A stretch of DNA of 58,477 nt from Prevotella sp. S7-1-8. GTDB lineage: Bacteria; Bacteroidota; Bacteroidia; Bacteroidales; Bacteroidaceae. Both the position numbers and the translations under genes were made by a program. Positions within the stretch are counted from its first letter, which is position 1; the number at the start of each line of letters is the position of its first letter. The notes below the pieces were generated by a model. That model did no database searches. It saw only the letters and a list, made by a program, of their open reading frames with translations, and had not been told where the DNA came from. Shown one piece after another: positions 34,244 through 42,654 of this stretch. The stretch covers positions 1-58,477 of the forward strand of contig NZ_JRNC01000003.1 in the NCBI RefSeq assembly GCF_000758925.1. Direction: 5' to 3'.

Positions 34244-34318
34244 AATGTGTTTAATAAAAAATAGAGTGGCAGCTTGTTTGCTGTCTATACATCGCCTCCA
34301 AAAGACGGTGTGATAGCT

Positions 34319-35293
34319 TTAGTATTCGCCTGTGCGCAGCAGTCCTTTCTTGTTCCAAAGGCCATACACCTCGCTGACAATGTCTGATGTGATGAAGGTG
34401 GAGAGCTTCTCTTTGCTCATGAAATCGATCAGGGTTGAAAACTCTTCTTTGGTGAGGACGATTTCGAGTTGCATTTGTTTTTCGTGAGAATAGCCTCCGA
34501 TAACCTCGTGCAGCGTAACGCCACGGTTAATGTGATTGATAACGAAGTCTTGTATTTTCTGATAGTCTTTGGAGATGATATATACACGGGTCTTAGAATT
34601 GATGTCTGCCATAAAGTGGTTGAGTATTAATCCATTGAGCCATGTTCCAATGAGGCCGATGATGACCAGTTCCACGGGGTTTATGGCAAATGCGGTGCAA
34701 CAAATGGCACCTCCTGCCAACATCACGGCCGTGCCAAGTTTGACGTGTAGATACTTGTTGAAAATCTTGGCGAGGATGTCAAGTCCACCCGTTGAGGCGT
34801 TGATGCTGAACAGTATGCTCTGTGATGCGCTCAGGATAAGGACAAAACAGAGCAAGTCGAACCACGGGTTGGCGACGGCCTGCCCGGCTATGTAGGTGGT
34901 GAAGAGCGAATCGTGCATGGGCACGATGGAACCGATAAAATCAATCATTGGGCCCAATATCAACGCGGTGTAGACGGTTTTGGCGCCAAACTCGTTGTCA
35001 ATGAGCAGAAACGAGAGCACAAGCAAGATGGCATTGATAATGAATATCATCGTGCCTACAGAGACGAAAGGTAGCAACTTGGCAAGAACCAAGGACAAAC
35101 CGGTGATGGAGCCTATAATGAGCTTGCTGGGAATGAGGAAGAAATAAACGCCCATGGCGGCCACAAACATACCTGCTGTCATAATGATTAGTTCCATCCA
35201 GAACTTACGGGTGCAGACTATTTGGCCGATTTGCCTCATTGAGTTTTGTAGTTTCTCGGCGATAGTCGTATCGCTTTTTGGTTTGTTGTTCAT
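34319..35293 (-). CDS. YitT family membrane protein (DUF161/DUF2179)
   Basis: 324 residues. Five or six transmembrane helices lie in residues 30-225 (for example F-V-A-A-M-G-V-Y-F-F-L-I-P-S-K-L-I-I-G). A cytoplasmic DUF2179 domain (about residues 240-324) carries V-Y-I-I-S-K-D-Y and R-G-V-T-L-H-E-V-I-G-G-Y-S. The family is widespread and probably transports a solute, but none is proven. The C-terminal domain is thought to sense a ligand. It has a good promoter (35407-35436) and is followed by the porin gene. Confidence 0.92.
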   Translation of the reverse strand: MNNKPKSDTTIAEKLQNSMRQIGQIVCTRKFWMELIIMTAGMFVAAMGVYFFLIPSKLIIGSITGLSLVLAKLLPFVSVGTMIFIINAILLVLSFLLIDNEFGAKTVYTALILGPMIDFIGSIVPMHDSLFTTYIAGQAVANPWFDLLCFVLILSASQSILFSINASTGGLDILAKIFNKYLHVKLGTAVMLAGGAICCTAFAINPVELVIIGLIGTWLNGLILNHFMADINSKTRVYIISKDYQKIQDFVINHINRGVTLHEVIGGYSHEKQMQLEIVLTKEEFSTLIDFMSKEKLSTFITSDIVSEVYGLWNKKGLLRTGEY

Positions 35294-35406
35294 ATGGGTT
35301 TAAGTTAATAGTTTCAGGTTTATAGTTCGGGCAACTTGTATCGCGCAAGTCTTTGAGTTTTCTCTTCGATAGCGTTAACATGATGGCGATCAACAACGAA
35401 GCTGTG

Positions 35407-35436
35407 CAAATTTAGCGTGTTTTTATCAATTCGCAA
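35407..35436 (-). promoter_or_regulatory. Promoter of the yitT-like gene
   Basis: Minus strand: TTG (complement of 35434-35436), 19-bp spacer, TAAATTTG (complement of 35407-35414). The start would be near 35400, about 105 nt before the ATG. Confidence 0.65.
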
Positions 35437-35585
35437 GTTTTTGATGATTTTTTTTAGGATGAAAACGCGAGAAATATGCCCTTGGGGTGAAAGATTTTTT
35501 GGCGTACAGGCAAGTATCGCTTAGAAATTAATTAATTTTGTGGTTGTTATTCAATGAGCATTGTACCACATAAACACCATTTGAA

Positions 35586-36287
35586 ATGATAATCAAAGTA
35601 TCTGGAATGTGCCATGCCGATAACATGCGCGAGGCGTCGGCATTGGACGTGGACATGATCGGATTGGTTTTTAACCAGCGCAGCCCTCGCAATGTGCGCA
35701 TGCGCTCTTCGCGAGCGGGCATCCTTCCTGATTACTGCCAGGCTGGCATGCTTGCCACGCCGTGTGCCGACAAGGAGCGCGCGGCCGACATGCGCAAGCG
35801 TCCCGCCCGCGTGGGAATGTTCGCCGACGAAATGCCGCAGACCATCGTCTCTCGCGTGTACGCTTTCAAATTGGACTGTGTGCAGCTGCGCGGTGACGAG
35901 AGCCATGTGATGATAGAGAATTTGCGGCGCACCTTGGTGCCCGACATCGCGCCAGATATCAAGGTGCTCAAGACCGTGCGCTTGGGCTCGGCGGCCGACT
36001 TGGCGCAATGCTCCGCTTACGAGGATGTGGTGGATATGTTTGTCTTCGAGGGCTTGGGCGTCGAGGAGGCAGGCCGCCGGCCGTTCGATTGGACGTTGTT
36101 GGACGCTTACCGCGGCCACGCGCCTTTCTTGGTGGGTGGCGGCATAGGCGTCGATGATGCTGCGCGCGTGCGCAAGATAGCCCATCCGCGGTTCGCGGGA
36201 GTGGATGTGGGAGCTTGCTTCGAGACAGAGCCGGGGATGATAGACACGGCCAACTTGCGCCGCTTTATAGAGGATGTACGGGGCTGA
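35586..36287 (+). CDS. trpF: TrpF-like protein (phosphoribosylanthranilate isomerase homologue) with altered active site
   Basis: 233 residues with the TrpF TIM-barrel layout (M-I-I-K-V-x-G-M, V-G-M-F-A-D, V-Q-L-R-G, F-D-W, F-E-T-E-P-G). TrpF converts phosphoribosylanthranilate to CdRP in tryptophan synthesis. Key residues differ: the catalytic Cys of the K-x-C-G motif is Ser6 (codon TCT), the catalytic Asp near position 126 of standard TrpF is Glu155 (V-F-E-G), the usual G-G-x-G loop is E-E-A-G, and Q-L-H-G is Q-L-R-G. It may be weakened, changed in substrate or inactive. It precedes trpG by 37 bp. A TAATTTTG box lies at 35533-35540 without a clear -33. Confidence 0.8.
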   Translation: MIIKVSGMCHADNMREASALDVDMIGLVFNQRSPRNVRMRSSRAGILPDYCQAGMLATPCADKERAADMRKRPARVGMFADEMPQTIVSRVYAFKLDCVQLRGDESHVMIENLRRTLVPDIAPDIKVLKTVRLGSAADLAQCSAYEDVVDMFVFEGLGVEEAGRRPFDWTLLDAYRGHAPFLVGGGIGVDDAARVRKIAHPRFAGVDVGACFETEPGMIDTANLRRFIEDVRG

Positions 36288-36324
36288 GATTGCCCGATAC
36301 GATAAACGGCAGGATGGCGATGGC

Positions 36325-36891
36325 ATGAAAAAGATAGTGATTATAGACAATTACGACAGTTTCACGTATAATCTGGCGCATTTGGTCAGGTCGCTTGGGG
36401 CTGACGTGGATGTTTTGCTCAACGACCGTTTTGTCATGGACGATTTGGCGGTTTACGACAAAATCATTCTTAGCCCGGGGCCCGGCGTGCCGCGAGAGGC
36501 CGGCCAACTGATGGAGGTCGTACGCCGTTACGCGGGGCGGAAGCCCATTCTTGGCGTGTGCTTGGGCCACCAAGCCATAGCCGAGGTGTATGGCGCGCGG
36601 TTGGAGAACCTTGGCGCGGTGTTTCATGGCGTGGCCACCGAGGGTTCGCGCGTGGATGGAGAGCCGCTCTTCGAGGGTGTGCCAAAGAAGTTTTTGATGG
36701 GTCGTTATCATAGCTGGGTGGTGAGCAGAGAGGGCTTTCCCGATTGTTTGGAAATAACCGCCGACACGCCCGACGGCCAAATCATGGCCTTGCGCCACCG
36801 CCACAAGGACGTTCGAGGCATACAGTTTCATCCAGAGAGCGTGCTCACGCCGATGGGAAGGCGGATTGTAGGCAACTGGCTGGCCTTGTGA
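36325..36891 (+). CDS. trpG: Anthranilate synthase component II (glutamine amidotransferase)
   Basis: 188 residues from the ATG at 36325 (M-K-K-I-V-I-I-D-N-Y-D-S-F-T-Y-N); the frame upstream overlaps trpF and is not conserved. It is a class I glutamine amidotransferase with nucleophile Cys in G-V-C-L-G-H-Q and the His-Glu pair in Q-F-H-P-E-S. It supplies ammonia for anthranilate synthase (TrpE) or for aminodeoxychorismate synthase (PabB). Neither partner gene is here, nor trpA, B, C or D. In Bacteroides the trp genes usually form one operon, so this isolated trpF-trpG pair is unusual. Confidence 0.93.
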   Translation: MKKIVIIDNYDSFTYNLAHLVRSLGADVDVLLNDRFVMDDLAVYDKIILSPGPGVPREAGQLMEVVRRYAGRKPILGVCLGHQAIAEVYGARLENLGAVFHGVATEGSRVDGEPLFEGVPKKFLMGRYHSWVVSREGFPDCLEITADTPDGQIMALRHRHKDVRGIQFHPESVLTPMGRRIVGNWLAL

Positions 36892-36908
36892 ATAGTGAAC
36901 GGCGTGTT

Positions 36909-37505
36909 TTATATGGCCTTGCAGCACCAGCGCGTCACCTTGAGCATTACGCCCAAGCCGGGAACCTCTTTTAGCAGGAAATAACGCTTGTTGGAACGCA
37001 CCAGCCTGCCACGCAAGCCTTTTAGCGGTCCGTAGGCCACTACCACCTCGGCGCCGGCCTTGAGCCGCGCTTGCTCCTCGCTGAGGTATTTTTTCTCAAG
37101 TATGTCGGGGTTGCACATGGCTTGGAACTCTGACATTTGACGGTCCGGAATTTCGTAGAAACGATTGGATCCCACCTCTTTTTTGATGACGCTTATGGGA
37201 TAGCGTATGTCTTGGATGAGATGGCGCAAGGCCGATTCTTCGTCTTTTTTCTTGATAAAGAGCAGGTTGCGCACCACGGGCCGTAGATGTTGCTTGACAT
37301 GTCGACGCGAGTCTTCCACGCCAACCAGCTCCATGGGTATGAAAATCTCGTAACCGTGCGCTTGGAGAGTGTCGGCTATTTCTTCCTGGCGCGAGCAAAA
37401 GATGCGTAGCGCGTACCACGGCGAGTTGTCGGGGGCGCTGTTGGCTTCTGTGGCGCCTGTCATGGTCTTGCCGTTCACGGTATGTGGTGGCTGTGCTTGT
37501 GTCAT
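36909..37505 (-). CDS. UpxY-family NusG-like antiterminator (orphan)
   Basis: 198 residues. A polar N-terminus of about 28 residues precedes an NGN domain (W-Y-A-L-R-I-F-C-S-R-Q-E-E-I, then F-I-P-M-E-L and V-V-R-N-L-L-F-I). The C-terminus holds a KOW-like module (A-G-A-E-V-V-V-A-Y-G-P-L-K-G-L-R-G-R-L-V). UpxY proteins in Bacteroides are the first gene of capsule operons and keep RNA polymerase from stopping in that operon's leader. Here the next gene downstream is the convergent trpG, 17 bp away, so no polysaccharide operon follows. It may act in trans or be a relic. Confidence 0.88.
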   Translation of the reverse strand: MTQAQPPHTVNGKTMTGATEANSAPDNSPWYALRIFCSRQEEIADTLQAHGYEIFIPMELVGVEDSRRHVKQHLRPVVRNLLFIKKKDEESALRHLIQDIRYPISVIKKEVGSNRFYEIPDRQMSEFQAMCNPDILEKKYLSEEQARLKAGAEVVVAYGPLKGLRGRLVRSNKRYFLLKEVPGLGVMLKVTRWCCKAI

Positions 37506-37896
37506 TTTTGATCAAAATTTAACAAGGTGTCATCATGAAATGTGTAGTCTATTGTCATTTTTTACATTTTGCGTCGCAACCGTCAACAAGTCTTTTTTTT
37601 TGTCGCGTGGCCGTCTTTTGTCAGTCCATACGGACCACCGCGAGCCTTGCCCAAGACGACGGCCAAATCGAGAAATGGGCACGCGGCCGTTCGCGACAGG
37701 TCGTAAAAGCTGAGTTGCAAAAATAGTTTTTTTTTCTTTGGCTGCCAAACAAAAGTAGGCTAAGTGTTGGAATTTTTCCTTTTTATTGCTGTGCAGAGCG
37801 GCGATTTAGGGATAACCCTATGTTAAAGTAGGGAAAACATCCACGGCGTTTGGCATTTTAAAGTTATCTTTGTAAACGGTTAAAAAGAAGAGATTT
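37506..37896. other. Divergent region between the upxY-like gene and a lipoprotein gene
   Basis: 390 bp without a gene. Two -7-type boxes can be seen: TACTTTTG on the minus strand (37750-37757), which would give upxY a leader of about 240 nt, and TATCTTTG on the plus strand (37865-37872) in front of the lipoprotein gene. Neither has a good -33. Long leaders are known for upxY genes. Confidence 0.5.
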
Positions 37897-38742
37897 ATGA
37901 AAAAGACCTTTGTTTTGTTGGTGGCGGCCGGCGTCTTGTTTTCCGGTTGCGACAGCTATGCTGGCGCGGGCGCCTATGGTGGGTGCCAAATAGGTTCTAT
38001 CCTTGGGTCGGCCATAGGTGGCATTGTCGGTGGCGGTAGAGGTTCTGACATCGGCGCCATCGTTGGCATGGCCGGTGGCGCCGTCGTGGGTGGCGCCATT
38101 GGCAGCGTGGCCGATCAGAAGCGCGAGCGCGAAATGGAGGCTTGTGAGCGTGGCCGCGCGGCTCGCCCGGCCGCCCGGCCGCAACGTGACGAAATGTACC
38201 AGGCCGGCGTCGCCGCCGCGCCGGGCCACGGCGACGACGGCTATGGCAGTGGTTTCGACGAGACAAACAGTGGCGATGACAGGTTGTACGATTTTAATTC
38301 GACAGACCGAGCGGACAATTACAATGGGCGGCAGCCGTGTGCGAGAAATCCCCAAGGGTGGAGCGTTGACGGCATCGCCGAGGGCGTGAGCTATAAGCCC
38401 GCGCTTGAAATTCGCGACGCTCGTTTCGTGGATGGCAACGAGAATGGTGTCATGGAGCGTGGCGAGACGTGCAAGCTGATATTTGAGGTGATAAACAGAG
38501 GCGACAGCGTTTTATATGATTTGACGCCCACCGTGGTTGAGGCTTCGGGCAATCGTGACATTTACATTTCGCCAAGCGCGCGCGTGGAGAGCGTCATGCC
38601 CGGAAAAGGCATTAGGTACACCGCCTTCGTTCAAGCCGGCCCGCGGTTAAGAACTGGGAAGGTAAAGTTGCGCGCCAGTGTGGTCCAAGGGTCGAAAGCC
38701 ATCTCCAGAGTCTGTGAGTTCAACATACCAACCAAGAGGTAG
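37897..38742 (+). CDS. Glycine-zipper lipoprotein
   Basis: 281 residues. The signal peptide ends in a lipobox (L-F-S-G-C, Cys19). A glycine-zipper membrane-like stretch follows (I-G-S-I-L-G-S-A-I-G-G-I-V-G-G, then A-G-G-A-V-V-G-G-A-I-G-S-V-A-D, about residues 33-75). Next come a charged segment and a low-complexity linker. The C-terminal domain (about 165-281), L-E-I-R-D-A-R-F-V-D-G-N-E-N-G-V-M-E-R-G-E, looks like an immunoglobulin-like fold with a Ca-binding-type D-x-N-x-N-G. Glycine-zipper lipoproteins often sit in or across the outer membrane; the function is unknown. Confidence 0.8.
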   Translation: MKKTFVLLVAAGVLFSGCDSYAGAGAYGGCQIGSILGSAIGGIVGGGRGSDIGAIVGMAGGAVVGGAIGSVADQKREREMEACERGRAARPAARPQRDEMYQAGVAAAPGHGDDGYGSGFDETNSGDDRLYDFNSTDRADNYNGRQPCARNPQGWSVDGIAEGVSYKPALEIRDARFVDGNENGVMERGETCKLIFEVINRGDSVLYDLTPTVVEASGNRDIYISPSARVESVMPGKGIRYTAFVQAGPRLRTGKVKLRASVVQGSKAISRVCEFNIPTKR

Positions 38743-38834
38743 CCGCTTTATCCTTTCATGTTGGTATGGGTGCGTGGGCGTGTGGGCGGATTGGCGTTAA
38801 TTTTGTGGGGCCGAGCCAAAACTTGCCCGGCAAG

Positions 38835-39533
38835 CTAATTGTCGTTGTTTTGTTTTTCGTTGGCCATTCTTGTCAGTTTTTTCATGGCGGGTTTGTGCGG
38901 CTGACTGTTTCTCGCGGCCTCTCGAGCCATCATCTTTTTGTCGTTCTTGCCAATGGCGCCGTGGCTTTTCTTGTTGGTCTTGTTTATACCGCTCTTTGAG
39001 GGGTCGTTTTTGTCCACCCTGTTGTGCGGGGCGCTTGCACGGCGTGTTTGTGTGGCATGCTTGCGGTCTGGCGTCGCGTCTACATAATCTACGGAGCCGC
39101 CAATTAGCTCGGCCATTTTTAAATCTATCAATGGCAGCACTTGCTCGCTTTGGTCCATTCGGTAGGGCGGCCTAATCTTGTCTAACCGTTCCACCCTTAC
39201 CATGGCCACACCTTGCGCGAGCATGCCTAACGCTCGCGCGGCGCCCCAGCTCAGGTCGATGATGCGCCCGCGTCTTAACGGTCCGCGATCGATGACGCGC
39301 ACCACCACCTCCTTGTTGTTGGAGAGATTTGTCACCTTGAGCATCGTGCCAAAAGGATAGGTGCGATGGGCGCACGTCAAACTGTCGTGATGCAGCCTTT
39401 CGCCGCTGGCCGTCCTTGCCCCGGTGGCTTTCTTGGAATAATAAGAGGCTTTACCCCTGTGCGTTTGTGCCGCTACGGGAGTAAAGCCTGTAAAAATGAT
39501 AATTATAAATAATAAGGTTACTCTATAATTCAC
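38835..39533 (-). CDS. rlpA: RlpA-like protein (septal ring lytic transglycosylase family)
   Basis: 232 residues starting with GTG at 39533. The signal peptide ends V-A-A-Q near residue 22. A double-psi beta-barrel domain follows (G-K-A-S-Y-Y-S, G-A-R-T-A-S-G-E, L-T-C-A-H-R-T-Y-P-F-G-T, V-R-V-I-D-R-G-P, D-L-S). RlpA cleaves peptidoglycan glycan strands lacking stem peptides in some bacteria. The C-terminal 80 residues are a very basic, Lys/Asn/Ser-rich tail in place of the SPOR domain found in E. coli. It starts 11 bp after the gdhA stop codon on the same strand, so it may be expressed from the gdhA promoter. Confidence 0.9.
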   Translation of the reverse strand: MNYRVTLLFIIIIFTGFTPVAAQTHRGKASYYSKKATGARTASGERLHHDSLTCAHRTYPFGTMLKVTNLSNNKEVVVRVIDRGPLRRGRIIDLSWGAARALGMLAQGVAMVRVERLDKIRPPYRMDQSEQVLPLIDLKMAELIGGSVDYVDATPDRKHATQTRRASAPHNRVDKNDPSKSGINKTNKKSHGAIGKNDKKMMAREAARNSQPHKPAMKKLTRMANEKQNNDN

Positions 39534-39544
39534 GCGCTAAGGTT

Positions 39545-40882
39545 TTACACAATGCCTTGCGCCATCATGGCTTTGGCCACCTTCATGAATCCGGCTACGT
39601 TGGCGCCCTTGACATAGTTGATGTAATCGCCATCTTGCTTGCCGTACTTCACGCATTGCTCGTGGATGGAGTGCATGATGGCGTGTAGTTTCTTGTCAAC
39701 TTCCTCCGCGGTCCATTGCAGGCGGATAGAGTTTTGTGTCATCTCCAATCCTGACGTGGCTACGCCACCCGCGTTGACGGCCTTGCCCGGGGCAAAGAGC
39801 TGCTTGGCTTGAGCGAACTTGTCGACAGCCTCGTTGGTGCATCCCATGTTGCTAACCTCGGCGACGCACAATGGCTTGGTAGCCAATATCTTTTCGGCGT
39901 CGTCGCCGTTAAGCTCATTTTGTGTGGCGCATGTGAGATAGATCTCCGCTTTTTGTTCCCAAGGCTTGCGACCGGCAACAAACTCGGAGCCCTTGAACTT
40001 CTTGGCGTATGGCGCGCAGATGTCCTCGCCGCTTGAGCGAAGCTCCAACATGTAGTCGATTTTCTCGTTGTCGAGGCCTGCCGGGTCGTAGATGTATCCG
40101 TCAGGACCACTGATGGTGATGACCTTGGCGCCGAGCTGCGTGGCCTTTAGGGCGGCGCCCCAAGCCACGTTGCCAAATCCGGAGATGGCAACGGTCTTGC
40201 CCTTGATGTCGATACCCTTGGTTTGCATCATCTCGTTCACGAAATAGAGCGCGCCATAGCCCGTGGCTTCCGGGCGAAGGATGGAACCACCCCACTCAAA
40301 GCCCTTGCCTGTAAGCATGCCTTGGAACTGGTGTGTGAGTTTGCGGTATTCACCGAAAAGGAAGCCTATCTCACGCGTTCCAACGCCGATGTCGCCTGCG
40401 GGGACGTCCTCATCGGGACCAATGTGATGGAAAAGCTCTTGCATGAAAGCCTGGCAGAAACGCATTACCTCTGCGTCGGAACGGCCGCGGATAGAGAAGT
40501 CGGAGCCACCCTTGCCGCCACCCATGGGCAACGTGGTGAGCGCGTTCTTGAATGTCTGCTCGAAGCCAAGGAATTTCATGATGCTAAGGTTCACCGAGTC
40601 GTGGAAGCGAAGTCCGCCTTTGTATGGGCCGATGGCTCCGTTGAATTGTACGCGGTAACCCGTGTTTACGTGCACCTCGCCATTGTCGTCTGTCCATGGC
40701 ACGCGGAACATATACACTCGTTCCGGCTCAACGAGACGCTCAATGAGATGAGCTTTTTCAAACTCGGGATGCTGGTTGTATACATCTTTAATAGATTCCA
40801 GCACCTCTTTTACTGCCTGAAGAAATTCAGGTTCGCCAGCGTGTTTCCACATCAGGCCTTTTAATACTTGTTCAACTTCCAT
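39545..40882 (-). CDS. gdhA: NADP-specific glutamate dehydrogenase
   Basis: 445 residues, the standard length for the hexameric enzyme. It makes glutamate from 2-oxoglutarate, ammonia and NADPH. Signatures are P-M-G-G-G-K-G-G-S-D-F with the substrate-binding Lys, P-A-G-D-I-G-V-G-T-R-E-I with the catalytic Asp, and the Rossmann G-F-G-N-V-A-W-G. The ATG at 40882 (M-E-V-E-Q-V-L-K-G-L) fits the family. The promoter at 40979-41010 is one of the clearest in the window. Confidence 0.97.
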   Translation of the reverse strand: MEVEQVLKGLMWKHAGEPEFLQAVKEVLESIKDVYNQHPEFEKAHLIERLVEPERVYMFRVPWTDDNGEVHVNTGYRVQFNGAIGPYKGGLRFHDSVNLSIMKFLGFEQTFKNALTTLPMGGGKGGSDFSIRGRSDAEVMRFCQAFMQELFHHIGPDEDVPAGDIGVGTREIGFLFGEYRKLTHQFQGMLTGKGFEWGGSILRPEATGYGALYFVNEMMQTKGIDIKGKTVAISGFGNVAWGAALKATQLGAKVITISGPDGYIYDPAGLDNEKIDYMLELRSSGEDICAPYAKKFKGSEFVAGRKPWEQKAEIYLTCATQNELNGDDAEKILATKPLCVAEVSNMGCTNEAVDKFAQAKQLFAPGKAVNAGGVATSGLEMTQNSIRLQWTAEEVDKKLHAIMHSIHEQCVKYGKQDGDYINYVKGANVAGFMKVAKAMMAQGIV

Positions 40883-40978
40883 AGTACAAAGTAGTTATTA
40901 CAATTTAATACTTTAAAGGTTAGTAAGGTTGGAACTGCCTCCCAATCAGTGTTGTTTCATAATGTCATTAAGACGACG

Positions 40979-41010
40979 CAAATATAATTGTTTCTGAGAT
41001 AGACTCCAAA
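40979..41010 (-). promoter_or_regulatory. Promoter of gdhA
   Basis: Minus strand: TTTG (complement of 41007-41010), 20-bp spacer, TATATTTG (complement of 40979-40986). Expected start near 40972, so the leader is about 90 nt. Confidence 0.78.
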
Positions 41011-41380
41011 TAAAACACAGAGAATTTTGCGGATTTAACTTACATTTTGTTTGTGTGCGTTACCATTCTTAAAATGTTTGTTTGGTGATGTTGCCATGTT
41101 GCCAAAGGTAAAAAAGGGACGCTTGACGCGCCTTATTTATAGAGGTGGCTCGTGGTTGGCGGTCCTCGTTGTCGCGTTTTGAACCTTGGGAGGCGAGCGA
41201 GGGGAAACGCACGTCGCGAGACAGTCGCTTGCCGCCCCCATGCGCCCTGATAAATCCGGGTGGCCACGCTTGACCCAAGGGGATGCTATGAAGGGGGGGC
41301 GAATGTATGTTAAAGATGAGGTGGCGAAGCCGTGGAACGTACCTATAATTGATGATGATGATTTACCGATATTTGGGTAT
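41011..41380. other. Intergenic stretch between gdhA and the surface-protein locus
   Basis: 370 bp without a supported gene. The weak open frames do not resemble any protein. A second minus-strand -7-like box (41103-41110) has no partner element. Confidence 0.4.
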
Positions 41381-41410
41381 TTTGCGCGATTTGTCTTTTT
41401 ACTATCTTTG
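41381..41410 (+). promoter_or_regulatory. Promoter of the surface-protein locus
   Basis: TTTG at 41381-41384, 18-bp spacer, TATCTTTG at 41403-41410; the ATG of the first LRR gene follows at 41438. Confidence 0.72.
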
Positions 41411-41437
41411 CAAAATCTAATTTAAATTAATTTTCGC

Positions 41438-42595
41438 ATGAAAAAACTCTACTTCTTTTTAATGTTATCCTTGTTTATTGGCGGTGTGGCGAGAGCCCAG
41501 TCGGGCAAGGGCGTCATCAAGTTTAAGACCGGCAAGTTCGATCCCGAGAGTGGTAAGATAAAAGGTTTCAGGTGCGACATCCTCGTGAGGATGGACAACC
41601 CCACGGACCCTGACCTAAACACCAAGGCCCCCATCATAGGCAAGGACATCACCATAGAGGGTGGGGAGTTGGAGAACGCCTTGCCCAAAGGTGTGGCCGA
41701 CCAGAAATTCAACCTTTGGGTTACCGCCCCCGAGGTGACGTTGCGCGGCGACTTCGTGGACGTGAGCTTGGCCAATTGCGACATGCAAGAGATAGACATA
41801 AGCGGTTGCCCCGACCTGTACAGCATACGCGTGAACGAAAACCCCATACACAAACTCGTCATAGGGACCAATCCCAAGCTACAGCAGGTGTGGGCCAGCT
41901 ATTGCAAAAACCTAAAGGAACTTGACATATCCAAAAATCCCCTTCTCAACTCCGTGTCGGTCCAGGGGTGTGACGTGGAGCGGCTTGACCTGAGTACATG
42001 CCCGCTTATCACCAACCTGAACGCCGGCGAGAACCCGCGCCTGCACACCATAGACGTGACCTGCCTGCCGTTATTGCAAGAGCTGTGGGTGAACAAGAAC
42101 AACATGACATCGCTCGACGTGTCGAAGAACCCCGAACTCGAATGGCTGGAATGCAGCGGTAACAAATTGCGAGGTCTCACCGTGGAGCACAACCCCAAGC
42201 TGAAATTTTTATCTGTGTGGGACAATGGTATCAAGGGGAAAGAGATGGACAACCTTATCAACTCGCTGGTACAGGAAGACGGCGAGATGGAGCGCGAATT
42301 CTGTGTCTATAACGAGCGATCCGGCAACAAGAACCTCTGCACCGAGGACCAAGTGGACGCCGTGGTTGAAAAAGGCTGGACAGCCAAGCAAGCCGTTTGG
42401 CAAAAGTTTGGCGACCAAGAGTTTTTTCAATGGGATATATTCTCGGGAACAAAAGTCCCGGACGGAATGTCTCGCGCCATGGTCTCGCGTGGTGGCGACG
42501 GCTCTTGGTACGACCTGCAGGGCAGGCGCGTGCGCAAGCCTTTAGCGAAAGGCGTTTATATTTATAATGGTAAAAAAATAGTAATCAGCAAATAG
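41438..42595 (+). CDS. Secreted leucine-rich-repeat protein with Prevotella C-terminal motif
   Basis: 385 residues. Signal peptide M-K-K-L-Y-F-F-L-M-L to R-A-Q (about 21). Residues about 120-265 hold LRRs of roughly 20-22 residues with L-D-I/V-S-K/G-N/C-P cores (I-D-I-S-G-C-P-D-L, L-D-I-S-K-N-P-L-L, L-D-L-S-T-C-P-L-I, L-D-V-S-K-N-P-E-L). The C-terminus is S-W-Y-D-L-Q-G-R-R-V...K-G-V-Y-I-Y-N-G-K-K-I-V. It is a paralogue of the protein at 54901: the two share overall layout, the N-terminal F-K-x-x-K-x-D-P region and the tail. The pair brackets the TonB receptor locus. It likely acts in ligand or surface binding (inference). Confidence 0.85.
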   Translation: MKKLYFFLMLSLFIGGVARAQSGKGVIKFKTGKFDPESGKIKGFRCDILVRMDNPTDPDLNTKAPIIGKDITIEGGELENALPKGVADQKFNLWVTAPEVTLRGDFVDVSLANCDMQEIDISGCPDLYSIRVNENPIHKLVIGTNPKLQQVWASYCKNLKELDISKNPLLNSVSVQGCDVERLDLSTCPLITNLNAGENPRLHTIDVTCLPLLQELWVNKNNMTSLDVSKNPELEWLECSGNKLRGLTVEHNPKLKFLSVWDNGIKGKEMDNLINSLVQEDGEMEREFCVYNERSGNKNLCTEDQVDAVVEKGWTAKQAVWQKFGDQEFFQWDIFSGTKVPDGMSRAMVSRGGDGSWYDLQGRRVRKPLAKGVYIYNGKKIVISK

Positions 42596-42606
42596 AATGA
42601 CCTCAT

Positions 42607-42642
42607 GTCGGGCAGGCAAGGAAAAACTTGCCTACGCCCGGC
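42607..42642 (+). promoter_or_regulatory. Strong hairpin 12 nt before the next start codon
   Basis: Arms 42607-42620 and 42627-42642 form a 14-bp stem with a 2-nt bulge and a GAAAAA loop, followed by TTTAAT. It may partly terminate the LRR transcript, or lie in the leader of the lipoprotein whose ATG is at 42655. A second hairpin with the same placement occurs at 50602-50633. Confidence 0.7.
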
Positions 42643-42654
42643 TTTAATAGCACC

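Noticed and set aside
41186..41425. 79-residue open frame before the LRR gene
   Set aside because: It overlaps the promoter at 41381-41410 and has no family resemblance.
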